This document shows positions 42,397 through 50,710 of a stretch of 64,000 bases of DNA, in pieces. Made by a program: the position numbers and the translations under genes. The stretch is from NCBI RefSeq assembly GCF_018140925.1, contig NZ_CP073315.1, positions 2,356,001-2,420,000 on the forward strand, in the 5' to 3' direction. Every line of letters begins with the position of its first letter. The stretch's first letter is position 1. Source of the stretch: Psychrobacillus sp. INOP01 (GTDB lineage Bacteria > Bacillota > Bacilli > Bacillales_A > Planococcaceae). The notes under the pieces are model-generated. The model was not told the origin of the DNA and did no database searches. It saw nothing but the letters and a program-made list of their open reading frames with translations.

Positions 42397-43092
42397 GTGA
42401 AGAAGACAATCGTACTTGCCTCCATACTAATCGGGGTTATTTTACTTTCTGCGAGTTTCTGGTATTACACTTCGGGTCCAACATCGTTTCCAACAAATGA
42501 ACAGCTAGTGGAAGAGATGACTGATCATTTTTCAGTAGTTTCTAATAGTGAAATTCAAGATACTGTCTTTTTAGATGACCATCATGTGTTTGTTCCTTTT
42601 ATAGCAGAGGGTGAAATGTATGGGTTTAGTTTATGGGAGTGGAACAATCGTAAATGGGATGAGGTTCTCGTTTCAACAAATGGGGATATACGAGTATGGA
42701 AGATTGATAGTAAGGATCCAACAACCTACCATATCGTTTGGAACTACCCACCCCAAGATCAGTTAGATTATATGAAGTTCTACTTTATCAATAAAAGAGG
42801 ATATCAAGTTAGTGATGGTGAAGAACACTACGAACCAGGTATGCAACTAGAGCAAACAATCACATTATCAGAGAATCTTTATGGAAGTATGAAGCTTTCG
42901 ACGGAGTGGGTTTCAGTTATTAATTCATTAATCGATTCTCGAATGGTCTCAACATATTATTTTGGTTGGAGGGCTTTTGATAGGTCAGATAAAATTATGT
43001 ATCCTGAAGGAACTGAAAATGGAAGTTCTTCCTGGGGCGGAGATACACATATCGAATTTACCCACTTTATAGAGGAAACCGAACTAGAGTAG
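42397..43092 (+). CDS. Membrane-anchored protein of unknown function, 231 aa
   Basis: One N-terminal hydrophobic helix (IVLASILIGVILLSASFWYYT), no lipobox cysteine, then about 205 extracytoplasmic residues with many tryptophans and tyrosines. No family recognised. GTG at 42397 immediately follows the previous stop codon, with GAGGAGGCGG upstream, so the two genes are co-translated and probably work together. Confidence 0.65.
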   Translation: MKKTIVLASILIGVILLSASFWYYTSGPTSFPTNEQLVEEMTDHFSVVSNSEIQDTVFLDDHHVFVPFIAEGEMYGFSLWEWNNRKWDEVLVSTNGDIRVWKIDSKDPTTYHIVWNYPPQDQLDYMKFYFINKRGYQVSDGEEHYEPGMQLEQTITLSENLYGSMKLSTEWVSVINSLIDSRMVSTYYFGWRAFDRSDKIMYPEGTENGSSSWGGDTHIEFTHFIEETELE

Positions 43093-43120
43093 GCGTGCAT
43101 TATACAAATTACTAAAATAA

Positions 43121-43150
43121 AATAATTATGCAAGCGCTTGCATAATTATT
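43121..43150. promoter_or_regulatory. 30-bp perfect palindrome, LacI-family operator
   Basis: Two-fold symmetric sequence with centre CAAGCGCTTG and AT-rich arms, 50 bases before malL. The GCAAGCGCTTGC core is typical of LacI/GalR-family (MalR- or CcpA-like) operators. It could also act as a hairpin after the preceding gene. Confidence 0.75.
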
Positions 43151-43199
43151 TTGGAAAGATTAAAATAACTCTATTAAGTTCATTTAGGGCGGTGAAAAA

Positions 43200-44897
43200 A
43201 TGGGGCAACAATTGGATCCTTGGTGGAAAAAAAGTGTCGTGTATCAAATTTATCCGAGAAGCTTTATGGATTCAAATGGTGATGGTATTGGTGATATTCA
43301 AGGTATTATTTCCAAGTTGAACTACCTTCAAAAGTTAGGGGTAGATGTTATTTGGTTGAGTCCAGTTTATGATTCTCCGAATGATGATAACGGCTATGAT
43401 ATTCGAAACTACCGAACAATTATGCAGGAATTTGGAACAATGGAAGATATGGAACAGTTGATAGAGGAAGCCAAAAAACGTGGAATACGAATTTTAATGG
43501 ATTTAGTGGTCAATCATAGTTCGGATGAGCACGGGTGGTTTGTAGAGTCGAGAGCTTCCAAAGATTCTAAGTATCGAGATTACTATATTTGGAGAGAGGG
43601 GAAGGATGGTCACCCACCTAATAACTGGGGCTCCGTTTTCTCGGGCTCCGCTTGGGAAAAAGACGAGCTTACTGATTCGTATTATTTACATTTATTTTCT
43701 AAAAAGCAGCCAGACCTAAATTGGGAGCATCAGCCTCTACGGGAGGAAGTGTACCAACTAATGGAGTATTGGCTGAAAAAAGGGATTGGTGGCTTCCGCA
43801 TGGATGTTATCAACTTTATCTCGAAGGATGAACAGCTACCAGATGGTATAGTGCATCCAAATAAATTATATGGGGATGGAAGCCCTTATTTTATTAATGG
43901 ACCGAAAATTCACCCTTACCTGCAAGAGATGAATGAAAAAGTATTGAGTAAATATGATGTGGTTACGGTCGGAGAAATGCCTGGAGCGACAACCGATGAT
44001 GCTCGCATTTATACAAATCCTAATAATAAAGAAGTGAATATGGTTTTCACATTCGAGCATATGGATTTAGACAGTGGAGCATACGAAAAATGGAATGTGC
44101 AGCCGTTAAAGTTAATCGATTTAAAAAGAAATTTCGAAAAGTGGCAGCATGCACTTCATAAAGTGGGCTGGAATAGCTTATATTGGAACAACCATGATCA
44201 ACCACGGGTAGTATCCCGTTTTGGTGATGATGGGGAATACAGAGAACTCTCCGCCAAAATGTTAGCTATCTGTCTACATCTGTTACAGGGAACCCCTTAT
44301 ATTTATCAGGGAGAGGAGCTTGGGATGACAAATGTGGAATTCCAGGTGTTAGAAGATTACCGAGATATTGAGACATTGAATATGTATCAGGAAAAAATTG
44401 AGCAAGGAATTTCGCACGAAGACATTATGTCTGGTATTTATGCAAAAGGTCGGGATAATGCAAGAACACCTATGCAATGGACATCAGAGGGTGGCTTTAC
44501 GACAGGTACTCCGTGGATTCGAATGAACCCCAATACAGATGAGATAAATGTCGAACAAGCTATAAATGATTTATCATCTATTTTTTATACGTATCAAAAG
44601 CTAATACAGCTTAGAAAGCAGCATGACATTATTATACACGGTAGCTTCCAGCTATTACTTGCGGATCATCCAAACTTATTTGTTTATAAACGCCAGCTGC
44701 CTGATGAAGAATGGCTAGTAGTTACAAATTTCTCCAATCAATCGGAGCAGCTAGAATGGAAAGCCTGTGACGTGCCATCAGAATCAGGTAAACTCATTAT
44801 TTCAAACTATGACACGGTCCAAAAAAATGAAAAAATAGTAGAAATCCGTCCATATGAAGCCTTTGTGGTCGCTTTTAAAAAGGGGATAGAGAATTGA
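43200..44897 (+). CDS. malL: Oligo-1,6-glucosidase / alpha-glucosidase (GH13)
   Basis: 565 residues, cytoplasmic. GH13 regions in order: DLVVNHSSDEH, GGFRMDVINFIS (nucleophile Asp), TVGEMPG (acid/base Glu), NNHDQPR (third Asp); opening WWKKSVVYQIYPRSFMDSNGDGIGD and the calcium-like site are typical of MalL. Hydrolyses alpha-1,6 and alpha-1,4 glucosides of short oligosaccharides. No transporter gene is adjacent. Its stop overlaps the start of a ROK kinase, so the released glucose may be phosphorylated by the partner. Confidence 0.94.
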   Translation: MGQQLDPWWKKSVVYQIYPRSFMDSNGDGIGDIQGIISKLNYLQKLGVDVIWLSPVYDSPNDDNGYDIRNYRTIMQEFGTMEDMEQLIEEAKKRGIRILMDLVVNHSSDEHGWFVESRASKDSKYRDYYIWREGKDGHPPNNWGSVFSGSAWEKDELTDSYYLHLFSKKQPDLNWEHQPLREEVYQLMEYWLKKGIGGFRMDVINFISKDEQLPDGIVHPNKLYGDGSPYFINGPKIHPYLQEMNEKVLSKYDVVTVGEMPGATTDDARIYTNPNNKEVNMVFTFEHMDLDSGAYEKWNVQPLKLIDLKRNFEKWQHALHKVGWNSLYWNNHDQPRVVSRFGDDGEYRELSAKMLAICLHLLQGTPYIYQGEELGMTNVEFQVLEDYRDIETLNMYQEKIEQGISHEDIMSGIYAKGRDNARTPMQWTSEGGFTTGTPWIRMNPNTDEINVEQAINDLSSIFYTYQKLIQLRKQHDIIIHGSFQLLLADHPNLFVYKRQLPDEEWLVVTNFSNQSEQLEWKACDVPSESGKLIISNYDTVQKNEKIVEIRPYEAFVVAFKKGIEN

Positions 44898-45790
44898 AGA
44901 AAGTACTGGGAGTAGACATTGGGGGAACGAAAATACGGATGGGTGTCGTAAACGAACAGGGTGAAGTTCTAGTTGATAAGACGATACCTACTGTATTGCC
45001 TCTATATCCATACTTAGAGGAGCAGGTACTTGCTATGAAGAACGATGTTCCAGACATAGCGGGAATAGGCATTGGAACAAGGGGAATGGTAGATGCAGCA
45101 ACGGGTGTCATCACATTTGAAACAGAAATGCCTGGGTGGCAAGGAACGCCTGTAAAAGCATTGCTTGAAGCGGCAACTGGACTTCCTGTAGAGATAAACA
45201 ACGATGCCAATTGTGCTGCACTAGCAGAAGCAAGACTTGGTGCAGCAGCAGGATACAAACAAGTCGTTTGCCTAACAGTTGGAACAAAACTTGGTGGGGG
45301 CATAGTGCTAGATGGAAAAGTGATGAATGGGACAAATGGTGGCGGTGGCGAGGTTGGTCATTTAATATTGTATCCAAACGGTATAGTATGTGGATGTGGC
45401 AGACCCGGCTGTAGTGAAGAGTACGTATCTGGAACGGCTATCAAAAGACTTATCCAAGAGGGAAATGTCATCAATGCAGAAACCAATGAATTGGCGAAGC
45501 CCCATGATGTATTCCGTTTAGCTGCAAATGGTCATACTGGAGCAATAGCAGTACGAGAGCGTTTCCTTTCTGACTTCGCGATTGTTATCTCCAGTCTTCA
45601 AGCAGTGCTTGATATGGACTGTGTCGTTATAGGAGGCGGGGTATCCGACTCTGCAGAATATTGGTGGGAAGAGCTTCTTGCTAAAGTAGAACCACTTAAG
45701 CTAAAACCAGTTCAAGTGACCCGTGCAACTTTTGGCAACGAAGCAGGTATGCTAGGAGCTGCTATGCTTGTAATAGATTCTACAAAGTAA
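44894..45790 (+). CDS. ROK-family sugar kinase, 298 aa
   Basis: N-terminal phosphate loop GVDIGGTKIRMGVV, ROK signature with zinc-binding histidine and cysteines (GHLILYPNGIVCGCGRPGCSEEYVSG, residues about 155-182), and the catalytic aspartate in INNDANCAALAE. No helix-turn-helix, so a kinase rather than a repressor; likely glucokinase. TTG start overlaps malL by four bases. Confidence 0.9.
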   Translation: MKKVLGVDIGGTKIRMGVVNEQGEVLVDKTIPTVLPLYPYLEEQVLAMKNDVPDIAGIGIGTRGMVDAATGVITFETEMPGWQGTPVKALLEAATGLPVEINNDANCAALAEARLGAAAGYKQVVCLTVGTKLGGGIVLDGKVMNGTNGGGGEVGHLILYPNGIVCGCGRPGCSEEYVSGTAIKRLIQEGNVINAETNELAKPHDVFRLAANGHTGAIAVRERFLSDFAIVISSLQAVLDMDCVVIGGGVSDSAEYWWEELLAKVEPLKLKPVQVTRATFGNEAGMLGAAMLVIDSTK

Positions 45791-45795
45791 CCTAA

Positions 45796-45827
45796 AAGTG
45801 TGCATGAGATCATGCACGCTTTTTTTA
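45796..45827 (+). terminator. Terminator of the malL operon
   Basis: AGTGTGCATG / CATGCACGCT stem with AGAT loop, followed by seven T. Confidence 0.9.
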
Positions 45828-45878
45828 AAAGAACCTAACTCCTTCGCTTTCTTATATAATGTAGGGCAGATTTTCCTA

Positions 45879-45906
45879 ACCATAAGTCCTTTCCCATCAT
45901 ATCCTA
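45879..45906 (+). promoter_or_regulatory. Sigma-K-like promoter
   Basis: AC at 45879-45880, 17-nt spacer, CATATCCTA at 45898-45906: a match to the mother-cell sigma-K pattern AC-N16/17-CATAnnnTA. It lies 38 bases upstream of the ATP-grasp gene. Confidence 0.5.
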
Positions 45907-45943
45907 ATGCACAACGAATATGTATGAATTGGTGGTTAGCATT

Positions 45944-47149
45944 ATGAAGTCGCTTGTATTTATTGGAACCTATAAATTTGGTACAAGTAAAGAGGCGTTA
46001 ACGATCGCTAAGGAAATGGGATACGCCGTTATTCTATTCACTGATAAGCAAAGTCATCTTGATTTCTTAGAAGTAGATCAAGTTATTTTAATAGACAACT
46101 TATTGAACGAGCAACATGTCATGAATGAAATCTTAGTGCTACAGAAAATAGGTAAACAAATATGTGCATGTGTTAGTTTCATTGATCCGTATGTTTCTTA
46201 CGCAGCTCGTCTTTCGAAACTACTAGGTTTAAAGGTAGTCTCCTTAAAACCATTAAGCTTAATGGAAAACAAAATAACTCTAAGAGAAACATTAAAGCAT
46301 CTCCCTATAACTCCTGCATATTGGATAATCCATCCAGAGGACTCCCTTCAAAAATTAAAGTGTATATCCCATCTTCCTTTAATCATAAAAGCACCTGTTT
46401 CAAACGGCTCCAAGGATGTGTTAATGGTTAAAACACCAGCCAAGCTGACGAATGCCATCCAATATTTGAGGGATAAATATCCTAATAGTAGCTTACTAAT
46501 AGAAGAATTTTTAGAAGGATCGCAGTATCTCGTTGAATTGGTCATCCAAAATGATGAACTAAAATTTATGGAGGTAATGGAGCAAGACGTCATCTACAAT
46601 GGGAAGTTTATTGTCGGTGCTTATAAGTACCCGGCAATATTAGAAGAAAACTTATATAAAACCCTTATTTCTCATATTTCAACCATCATGGGGGAAATAG
46701 GATTTTCAAACGGTTCATGTCATATGGAGATGAAGCTAGTTCAAAATGAATGGATGCTAATTGAAATAAACCCGAGAATGTCAGGAGGTGTCATGAACCA
46801 AATTATAGAAGAAGGTACAGGCATTAATCTTCTGAAAGAAATATTAAATATTTATTTAGGAGAAGAACCTGAATTCACAAAAACAAGGAACCAATACGTA
46901 AATGCAAGATATTTAACTATTCAATCAAGAGGGAAACTACTGAAAGTCAAAGGAAAGGAACGGGCGTTAGAGCATGATGGAGTCAAATACGTTTATATAA
47001 AGCCGGTGGCAGGGGCAGTCCTCAAGAAACCTCATTCCATGGGAGACAGATATGCTTGTATCATTGCAGTTTCTGAATCAGCAGGCCAAGCGGAAGAAAT
47101 TGCTTTATGTGCTGCTAAGGAAATAAAATTTTATCTCGAGCCCTTTTAA
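45944..47149 (+). CDS. ATP-grasp ligase A (amino-acid-ligase type)
   Basis: 401 residues. N-terminal nucleotide-fold domain with VSFIDPYVSYAARL (residues about 78-91). The ATP-grasp core has IIKAPVSNGSKDVL (K149), LIEEFLEGSQYLVEL (about 185-199) and the metal-binding LIEINPRMSGG (E275, N277). This arrangement is that of ATP-grasp peptide or amino-acid ligases (BacD-type), which activate a carboxylate as acyl phosphate and join an amine. Substrates unknown. Paralogous to the gene at 50709-51935. First gene of a spore-coat-associated ligase island. Confidence 0.82.
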   Translation: MKSLVFIGTYKFGTSKEALTIAKEMGYAVILFTDKQSHLDFLEVDQVILIDNLLNEQHVMNEILVLQKIGKQICACVSFIDPYVSYAARLSKLLGLKVVSLKPLSLMENKITLRETLKHLPITPAYWIIHPEDSLQKLKCISHLPLIIKAPVSNGSKDVLMVKTPAKLTNAIQYLRDKYPNSSLLIEEFLEGSQYLVELVIQNDELKFMEVMEQDVIYNGKFIVGAYKYPAILEENLYKTLISHISTIMGEIGFSNGSCHMEMKLVQNEWMLIEINPRMSGGVMNQIIEEGTGINLLKEILNIYLGEEPEFTKTRNQYVNARYLTIQSRGKLLKVKGKERALEHDGVKYVYIKPVAGAVLKKPHSMGDRYACIIAVSESAGQAEEIALCAAKEIKFYLEPF

Positions 47150-47189
47150 TAAAAAAGTAGATGCTTTTACCCGTGCCTATTGTTAAGTT

Positions 47190-47206
47190 CTTAATATGAT
47201 AAGAAT
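47190..47206 (+). promoter_or_regulatory. Shared sporulation-type -10 candidate
   Basis: TTCTTAATATGATAA upstream of the coat-like gene; the same TTCTTAATATG stands upstream of the gene at 53585. AATAnnnTA fits the sigma-K -10 loosely; no clear -35. Confidence 0.3.
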
Positions 47207-47223
47207 AACAAGGTAGGGAGGGA

Positions 47224-47667
47224 GTGAGTAAGGAATTGAACAGTGAAAGAAAAAGTACTCATTGTATTTGTGATGCACTTTTCGAATTAAAAATACTTCA
47301 GGATTTACTGCAAAATTCACAAACCAAATTTTTTGGAAGCCTCCTTGCGAAAATAGTAGGAACCGATACCATTCCCTTCCTCCTGGTTACACAAAAGGGA
47401 GATCTCTTGAGCTTGCATAGTGTCATGGAGGGCATTGAAACAAATTATTTTCGAATTGAATCTGTGGACTTAGAAAATTGCAGTGCAACCCTTTCATTAC
47501 TACGTCCATTAGATATTGAAGGTAATCTAACTACCTCTCCTTGTGACGTAGTACGATTAGAGAAAACGTCCATCTGCAAGGTCGTAGATGTAACCTGTAT
47601 CTGTGCTATACAACCGTTAGACACCGAAATGCTCAAAAGAAAAATTATTATTGAGCCAAAATGGTAA
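47224..47667 (+). CDS. CotY/CotZ-like spore coat protein, 147 aa
   Basis: Cysteine-containing protein matching the CotY/CotZ family: THCICDALFEL opening, GTDTIPFLLVTQKGDLLSLHSV, NYFRIESVDLENCSATLSLLRPL, and the characteristic VVRLEKTSICKVVDVTCICAIQPLD. These proteins form the cross-linked outer coat or exosporium crust of spores. GTG at 47224; the AGGTAGGGAGG site is very close, so the exact start is uncertain. Its presence ties the surrounding ligases to the spore surface. Confidence 0.82.
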   Translation: MSKELNSERKSTHCICDALFELKILQDLLQNSQTKFFGSLLAKIVGTDTIPFLLVTQKGDLLSLHSVMEGIETNYFRIESVDLENCSATLSLLRPLDIEGNLTTSPCDVVRLEKTSICKVVDVTCICAIQPLDTEMLKRKIIIEPKW

Positions 47668-47840
47668 TGCTCAAGCTTATCCCTAGGAAAAATTCTTAGG
47701 GATTTTTAGTTGATAATTTATATAAACTGAACGTTTGTCCATATACAAAGCTTTGTTGTTGAATTTAATACATATATAGCTATGTAAAAAATTATAAAAC
47801 GAACGTTCCATAAAGACTCAATTATTAAAGGAGAAATTCA

Positions 47841-50009
47841 ATGATAACTATAGGAATGCTACATCATCGCAGAAATCCCACAACAGTTATTAAGTCTTAT
47901 GCTTATGCAGCCGTTGCTAGGGCGGAGGGAGTTAATTTTTTTTACTTTTCACCAGGTACAGTTAATTTTGTGAACCGTACAATCCGAGGTCAAGTGTATG
48001 AAAATGGAAGCTGGCATGAAAGAATTATGCCCTTTCCAGACGTAATTTATAATGCCGGAAGTCCTGAAAAATTAGCGAAATCTAGAGAAATTATTAACAA
48101 ATTAAAAAGTGAAATTCCATTTACAACAAATTCGATAGGTAACAAATGGAATATCAATGAACGTCTTAAAGATGCAAAGGAATTTTCTAGCTACTTAATT
48201 CCCGCAGAAATTGTAAAGAATGTGGAGAGTTTCCATAAATTCATCTCCTCTTTTCATAAGGTTGTATTTAAACCAATTGATGGAAGAAAGGGGAAAGGAA
48301 TCTATTTCATCAGTAAAGTGGGGGAAAGCTATGTAGTAAGAAAGGACTCTGAAGATCAAACATATACGAAGCAAAACTTAAATAACTTTCTGGAAGGAAA
48401 GTTGTCAGAAGGAACCTTTATAGTCCAGCCATATATAAATTCCACTACCAAATCTGGTCAGGTATTTGACTTCAGGCTACATGTTCAAAAAAACGGAGAG
48501 GGTAAATGGGTAGTCACTACTATTTATCCAAGAGTTGCACCTAGTGGATCAATTATTGCAAATATAAATAATGGAGGATTTACGAATTACTTAGATCCAT
48601 TTTTACAGCAAGAATTTAAGGAAGAGGCATTTAATATTAGGCGATTGCTGGAGCACTTTTCCTTGTCATTAGCTGAACATCTAGATCAAATTCAAATGGT
48701 AAAATACGGGGAAATAATTGACGAAATAGGAATAGATATTGGATTAGATGAAAACCTGAAAATTTGGATTTACGAGGTGAACTGGCGTCCCGGATGTCCG
48801 CCAGCTTTCTATTTAGAATTAGACGTAGTGATAAATTCGATAAAATACGCTAAGTATGTAGCAGAAAATCAAGTGAAAATAAAAAAGAATATAGTTGCAG
48901 CACAAAAGAGAAATAGAAAGGTCAAAAAGGAATTACCGATAATCGCTATAACAGGGAGTGCTGGGAAAACAACATCTAAAGCATTTCTTGCATCTATATT
49001 GGCTAAAAAGTGGACCATTTTTGAGTCAAAGGATTATTGGAATACAACGGAGCATACAAAAAAACATGCAGAGGAAATTAATGATACACATGAAGCAGTT
49101 GTACTCGAATACGGAATGGCCTACCCAGGTGTTATTACAGAGCATTGTAGTATTATCCAACCAACGATTAGTGTTGTAACGAATATTGGTCTTGCGCATG
49201 TTGGAAACTTTGACGGAGATATTAAAGGAGTTGCACAGGCAAAGTCTGAGCTAATTCACGGCATGGATCAAACAGGTATTTTAATTATCAATAAAGATGA
49301 TGATAATTCGAAGCATTTGGAGACGACTCAATTTAAAGGAAAGATTATGACCGTTGGCATAAAATCACCTGCCAATTATAGAGCATACGGTATTAAATAT
49401 GTAGACAACGGCATGAGCTTTAAGATAAAGCTACGGCGCCAAGAAATTGAAATGTTTATACCTATTTTAGGAGAGCATCATGTTTATAACGCGTTGAACG
49501 CAATTGCGGTTGCCGATTATTTAGGATTTACACCAATGGAAATAAAAGCGGGTCTAATTTTTAGAAAACCACCAAGAAGATTAACAGTTTATGATTGCAA
49601 AGATAACATAACCGTAATTGATGACACGGTTCACTCACATCCCCAAGGCGTAAAGGCTGCCATTGATGTACTTACAAATGTAGGGAAGAATCGAAACATA
49701 GCTATTATCGGACAAATGCGAGAATTGGGAGATTTAAGAGAGCAGGAATATCGTAAAGTTGGAGATTATGTATACGAGCAGGGCATTGATGTGTTAATCA
49801 CTTACGGATATAGGACAGAAGAAATTGGAGCTCAAGCAAACGCAAGGGGCTTTCCTACACAAAATACGTATCATTTTACCGATAAGGATAAAATGCATGA
49901 GCTTTTAAAAGAGATAGTGAGAAAGAATGATACTATTTTAGTAAAAGGAGCAAGTAAAACGAATATGTTTGATACTGTTCATTTTTTGGATAAATTCTTT
50001 AAGGAATAA
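47841..50009 (+). CDS. YheC/D ATP-grasp fused to a MurF-like ligase (CphA-like layout), 722 aa
   Basis: Residues 1-350 are a YheC/D-type endospore coat ATP-grasp: IGMLHHRRNPTT, VVFKPIDGRKGKGIYFI (K144), FDFRLHVQKN (about 209-218), YEVNWRPGCP (E312, N314). Residues 365-722 are a Mur ligase: ITGSAGKTTSK P-loop (371-378), VVTNIGLAHVG, AQAKSE with the position of the carbamylated lysine (K468), GEHHVYNALNA, VIDDTVHSHP, GQMRELG. Cyanophycin synthetase has the same ATP-grasp then Mur order. It lacks the UDP-binding MurF N domain. Probable two-step amide ligase making a non-ribosomal peptide or polyamide. RBS AAAGGAG. Confidence 0.85.
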   Translation: MITIGMLHHRRNPTTVIKSYAYAAVARAEGVNFFYFSPGTVNFVNRTIRGQVYENGSWHERIMPFPDVIYNAGSPEKLAKSREIINKLKSEIPFTTNSIGNKWNINERLKDAKEFSSYLIPAEIVKNVESFHKFISSFHKVVFKPIDGRKGKGIYFISKVGESYVVRKDSEDQTYTKQNLNNFLEGKLSEGTFIVQPYINSTTKSGQVFDFRLHVQKNGEGKWVVTTIYPRVAPSGSIIANINNGGFTNYLDPFLQQEFKEEAFNIRRLLEHFSLSLAEHLDQIQMVKYGEIIDEIGIDIGLDENLKIWIYEVNWRPGCPPAFYLELDVVINSIKYAKYVAENQVKIKKNIVAAQKRNRKVKKELPIIAITGSAGKTTSKAFLASILAKKWTIFESKDYWNTTEHTKKHAEEINDTHEAVVLEYGMAYPGVITEHCSIIQPTISVVTNIGLAHVGNFDGDIKGVAQAKSELIHGMDQTGILIINKDDDNSKHLETTQFKGKIMTVGIKSPANYRAYGIKYVDNGMSFKIKLRRQEIEMFIPILGEHHVYNALNAIAVADYLGFTPMEIKAGLIFRKPPRRLTVYDCKDNITVIDDTVHSHPQGVKAAIDVLTNVGKNRNIAIIGQMRELGDLREQEYRKVGDYVYEQGIDVLITYGYRTEEIGAQANARGFPTQNTYHFTDKDKMHELLKEIVRKNDTILVKGASKTNMFDTVHFLDKFFKE

Positions 50010-50035
50010 CAGAAACAGGTTATGGCTTTAAAGTG

Positions 50036-50060
50036 CCGGGCGTTTTGCTCGGTTTTTATT
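50036..50060 (+). terminator. Terminator after the fusion gene
   Basis: CCGGGC-GTTTT-GCTCGG stem (one G-U pair) with five T. Confidence 0.75.
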
Positions 50061-50089
50061 AAAGAATAAGAATTTATATAAAATTGTAC

Positions 50090-50285
50090 GTGAACACTGG
50101 GTTCATGGAACTTGAAAGAATGAATAATACTACTGATTTCCGTTTCAGGTGGACGTTTTCCGCGGGCGTTGCCTCAGCCTCCTCGCCACCTTTCATTCAA
50201 TCAACTAAGTGAAAAGTACTCAACAAAAAGATATAGCATAGTCTATCGCTTAGATGATATGAGTAGTCAAAGTTAATATAGTGAA
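50090..50285 (-). repeat. Dispersed intergenic repeat, copy 5 (inverted)
   Basis: Reverse orientation: CTACTGATTTCCGTTTCAGG, TGGACGTTTTCCGCGGGCG, then AGTACTCAACAAAAAGATATAGCATAG and TCTATCGCTTAGATGAT, mirroring copies at 2382 and 36570. Confidence 0.8.
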
Positions 50286-50547
50286 AAAGCGGTCTGCCTC
50301 ATTAGGGATACTATTCTGTAAAGAAGGATGAAGCAAGTAGATTTCCTTTTTTACTAGTGGAAATAAAGAGAAATAGTAAGTAGTTACTAAATAAAGAAGC
50401 AAAATAGCGAACGAAATTGTATCTTCGAGAGCTTACTCTACGAATAGAAAGGGATGTCTTCTTTAGTTATGTAAAAACGCACTTACCTGTTTCTTATAGT
50501 TGAAGAAGGGCAACGGACAGATAAATGCGATAAGATTACCGAAAAAA
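50286..50547. other. Gene-free stretch
   Basis: About 260 bases between the repeat and the strong hairpin. No ORF with a ribosome binding site and no known RNA element recognised. Confidence 0.4.
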
Positions 50548-50585
50548 GAAAGGCTGGTCGTGACGTTAGTCACGACCAGCCTTTC
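50548..50585 (-). terminator. 17-bp perfect hairpin with T-run on the minus strand
   Basis: GAAAGGCTGGTCGTGAC-GTTA-GTCACGACCAGCCTTTC. On the minus strand it continues into TTTTTTC, a strong terminator placed 120 bases beyond the gene's own terminator, so it is a second, backup stop. Confidence 0.75.
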
Positions 50586-50683
50586 AAAAATTAACCGGTA
50601 ATAATATAGCTACAAGTCTGTCCAAAGTACTTCGGAAACGATAGAAACAGGTTTTGACCCATCGACCGTGTTTAAACTAAGCA

Positions 50684-50710
50684 AAAAAAAGAGCACCTTT
50701 TAGGTGTTCT
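50684..50710 (-). terminator. Terminator of ATP-grasp ligase B
   Basis: GAACACCT-AAA-AGGTGCTC on the minus strand followed by eight or more T; overlaps the stop codon. Confidence 0.85.
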
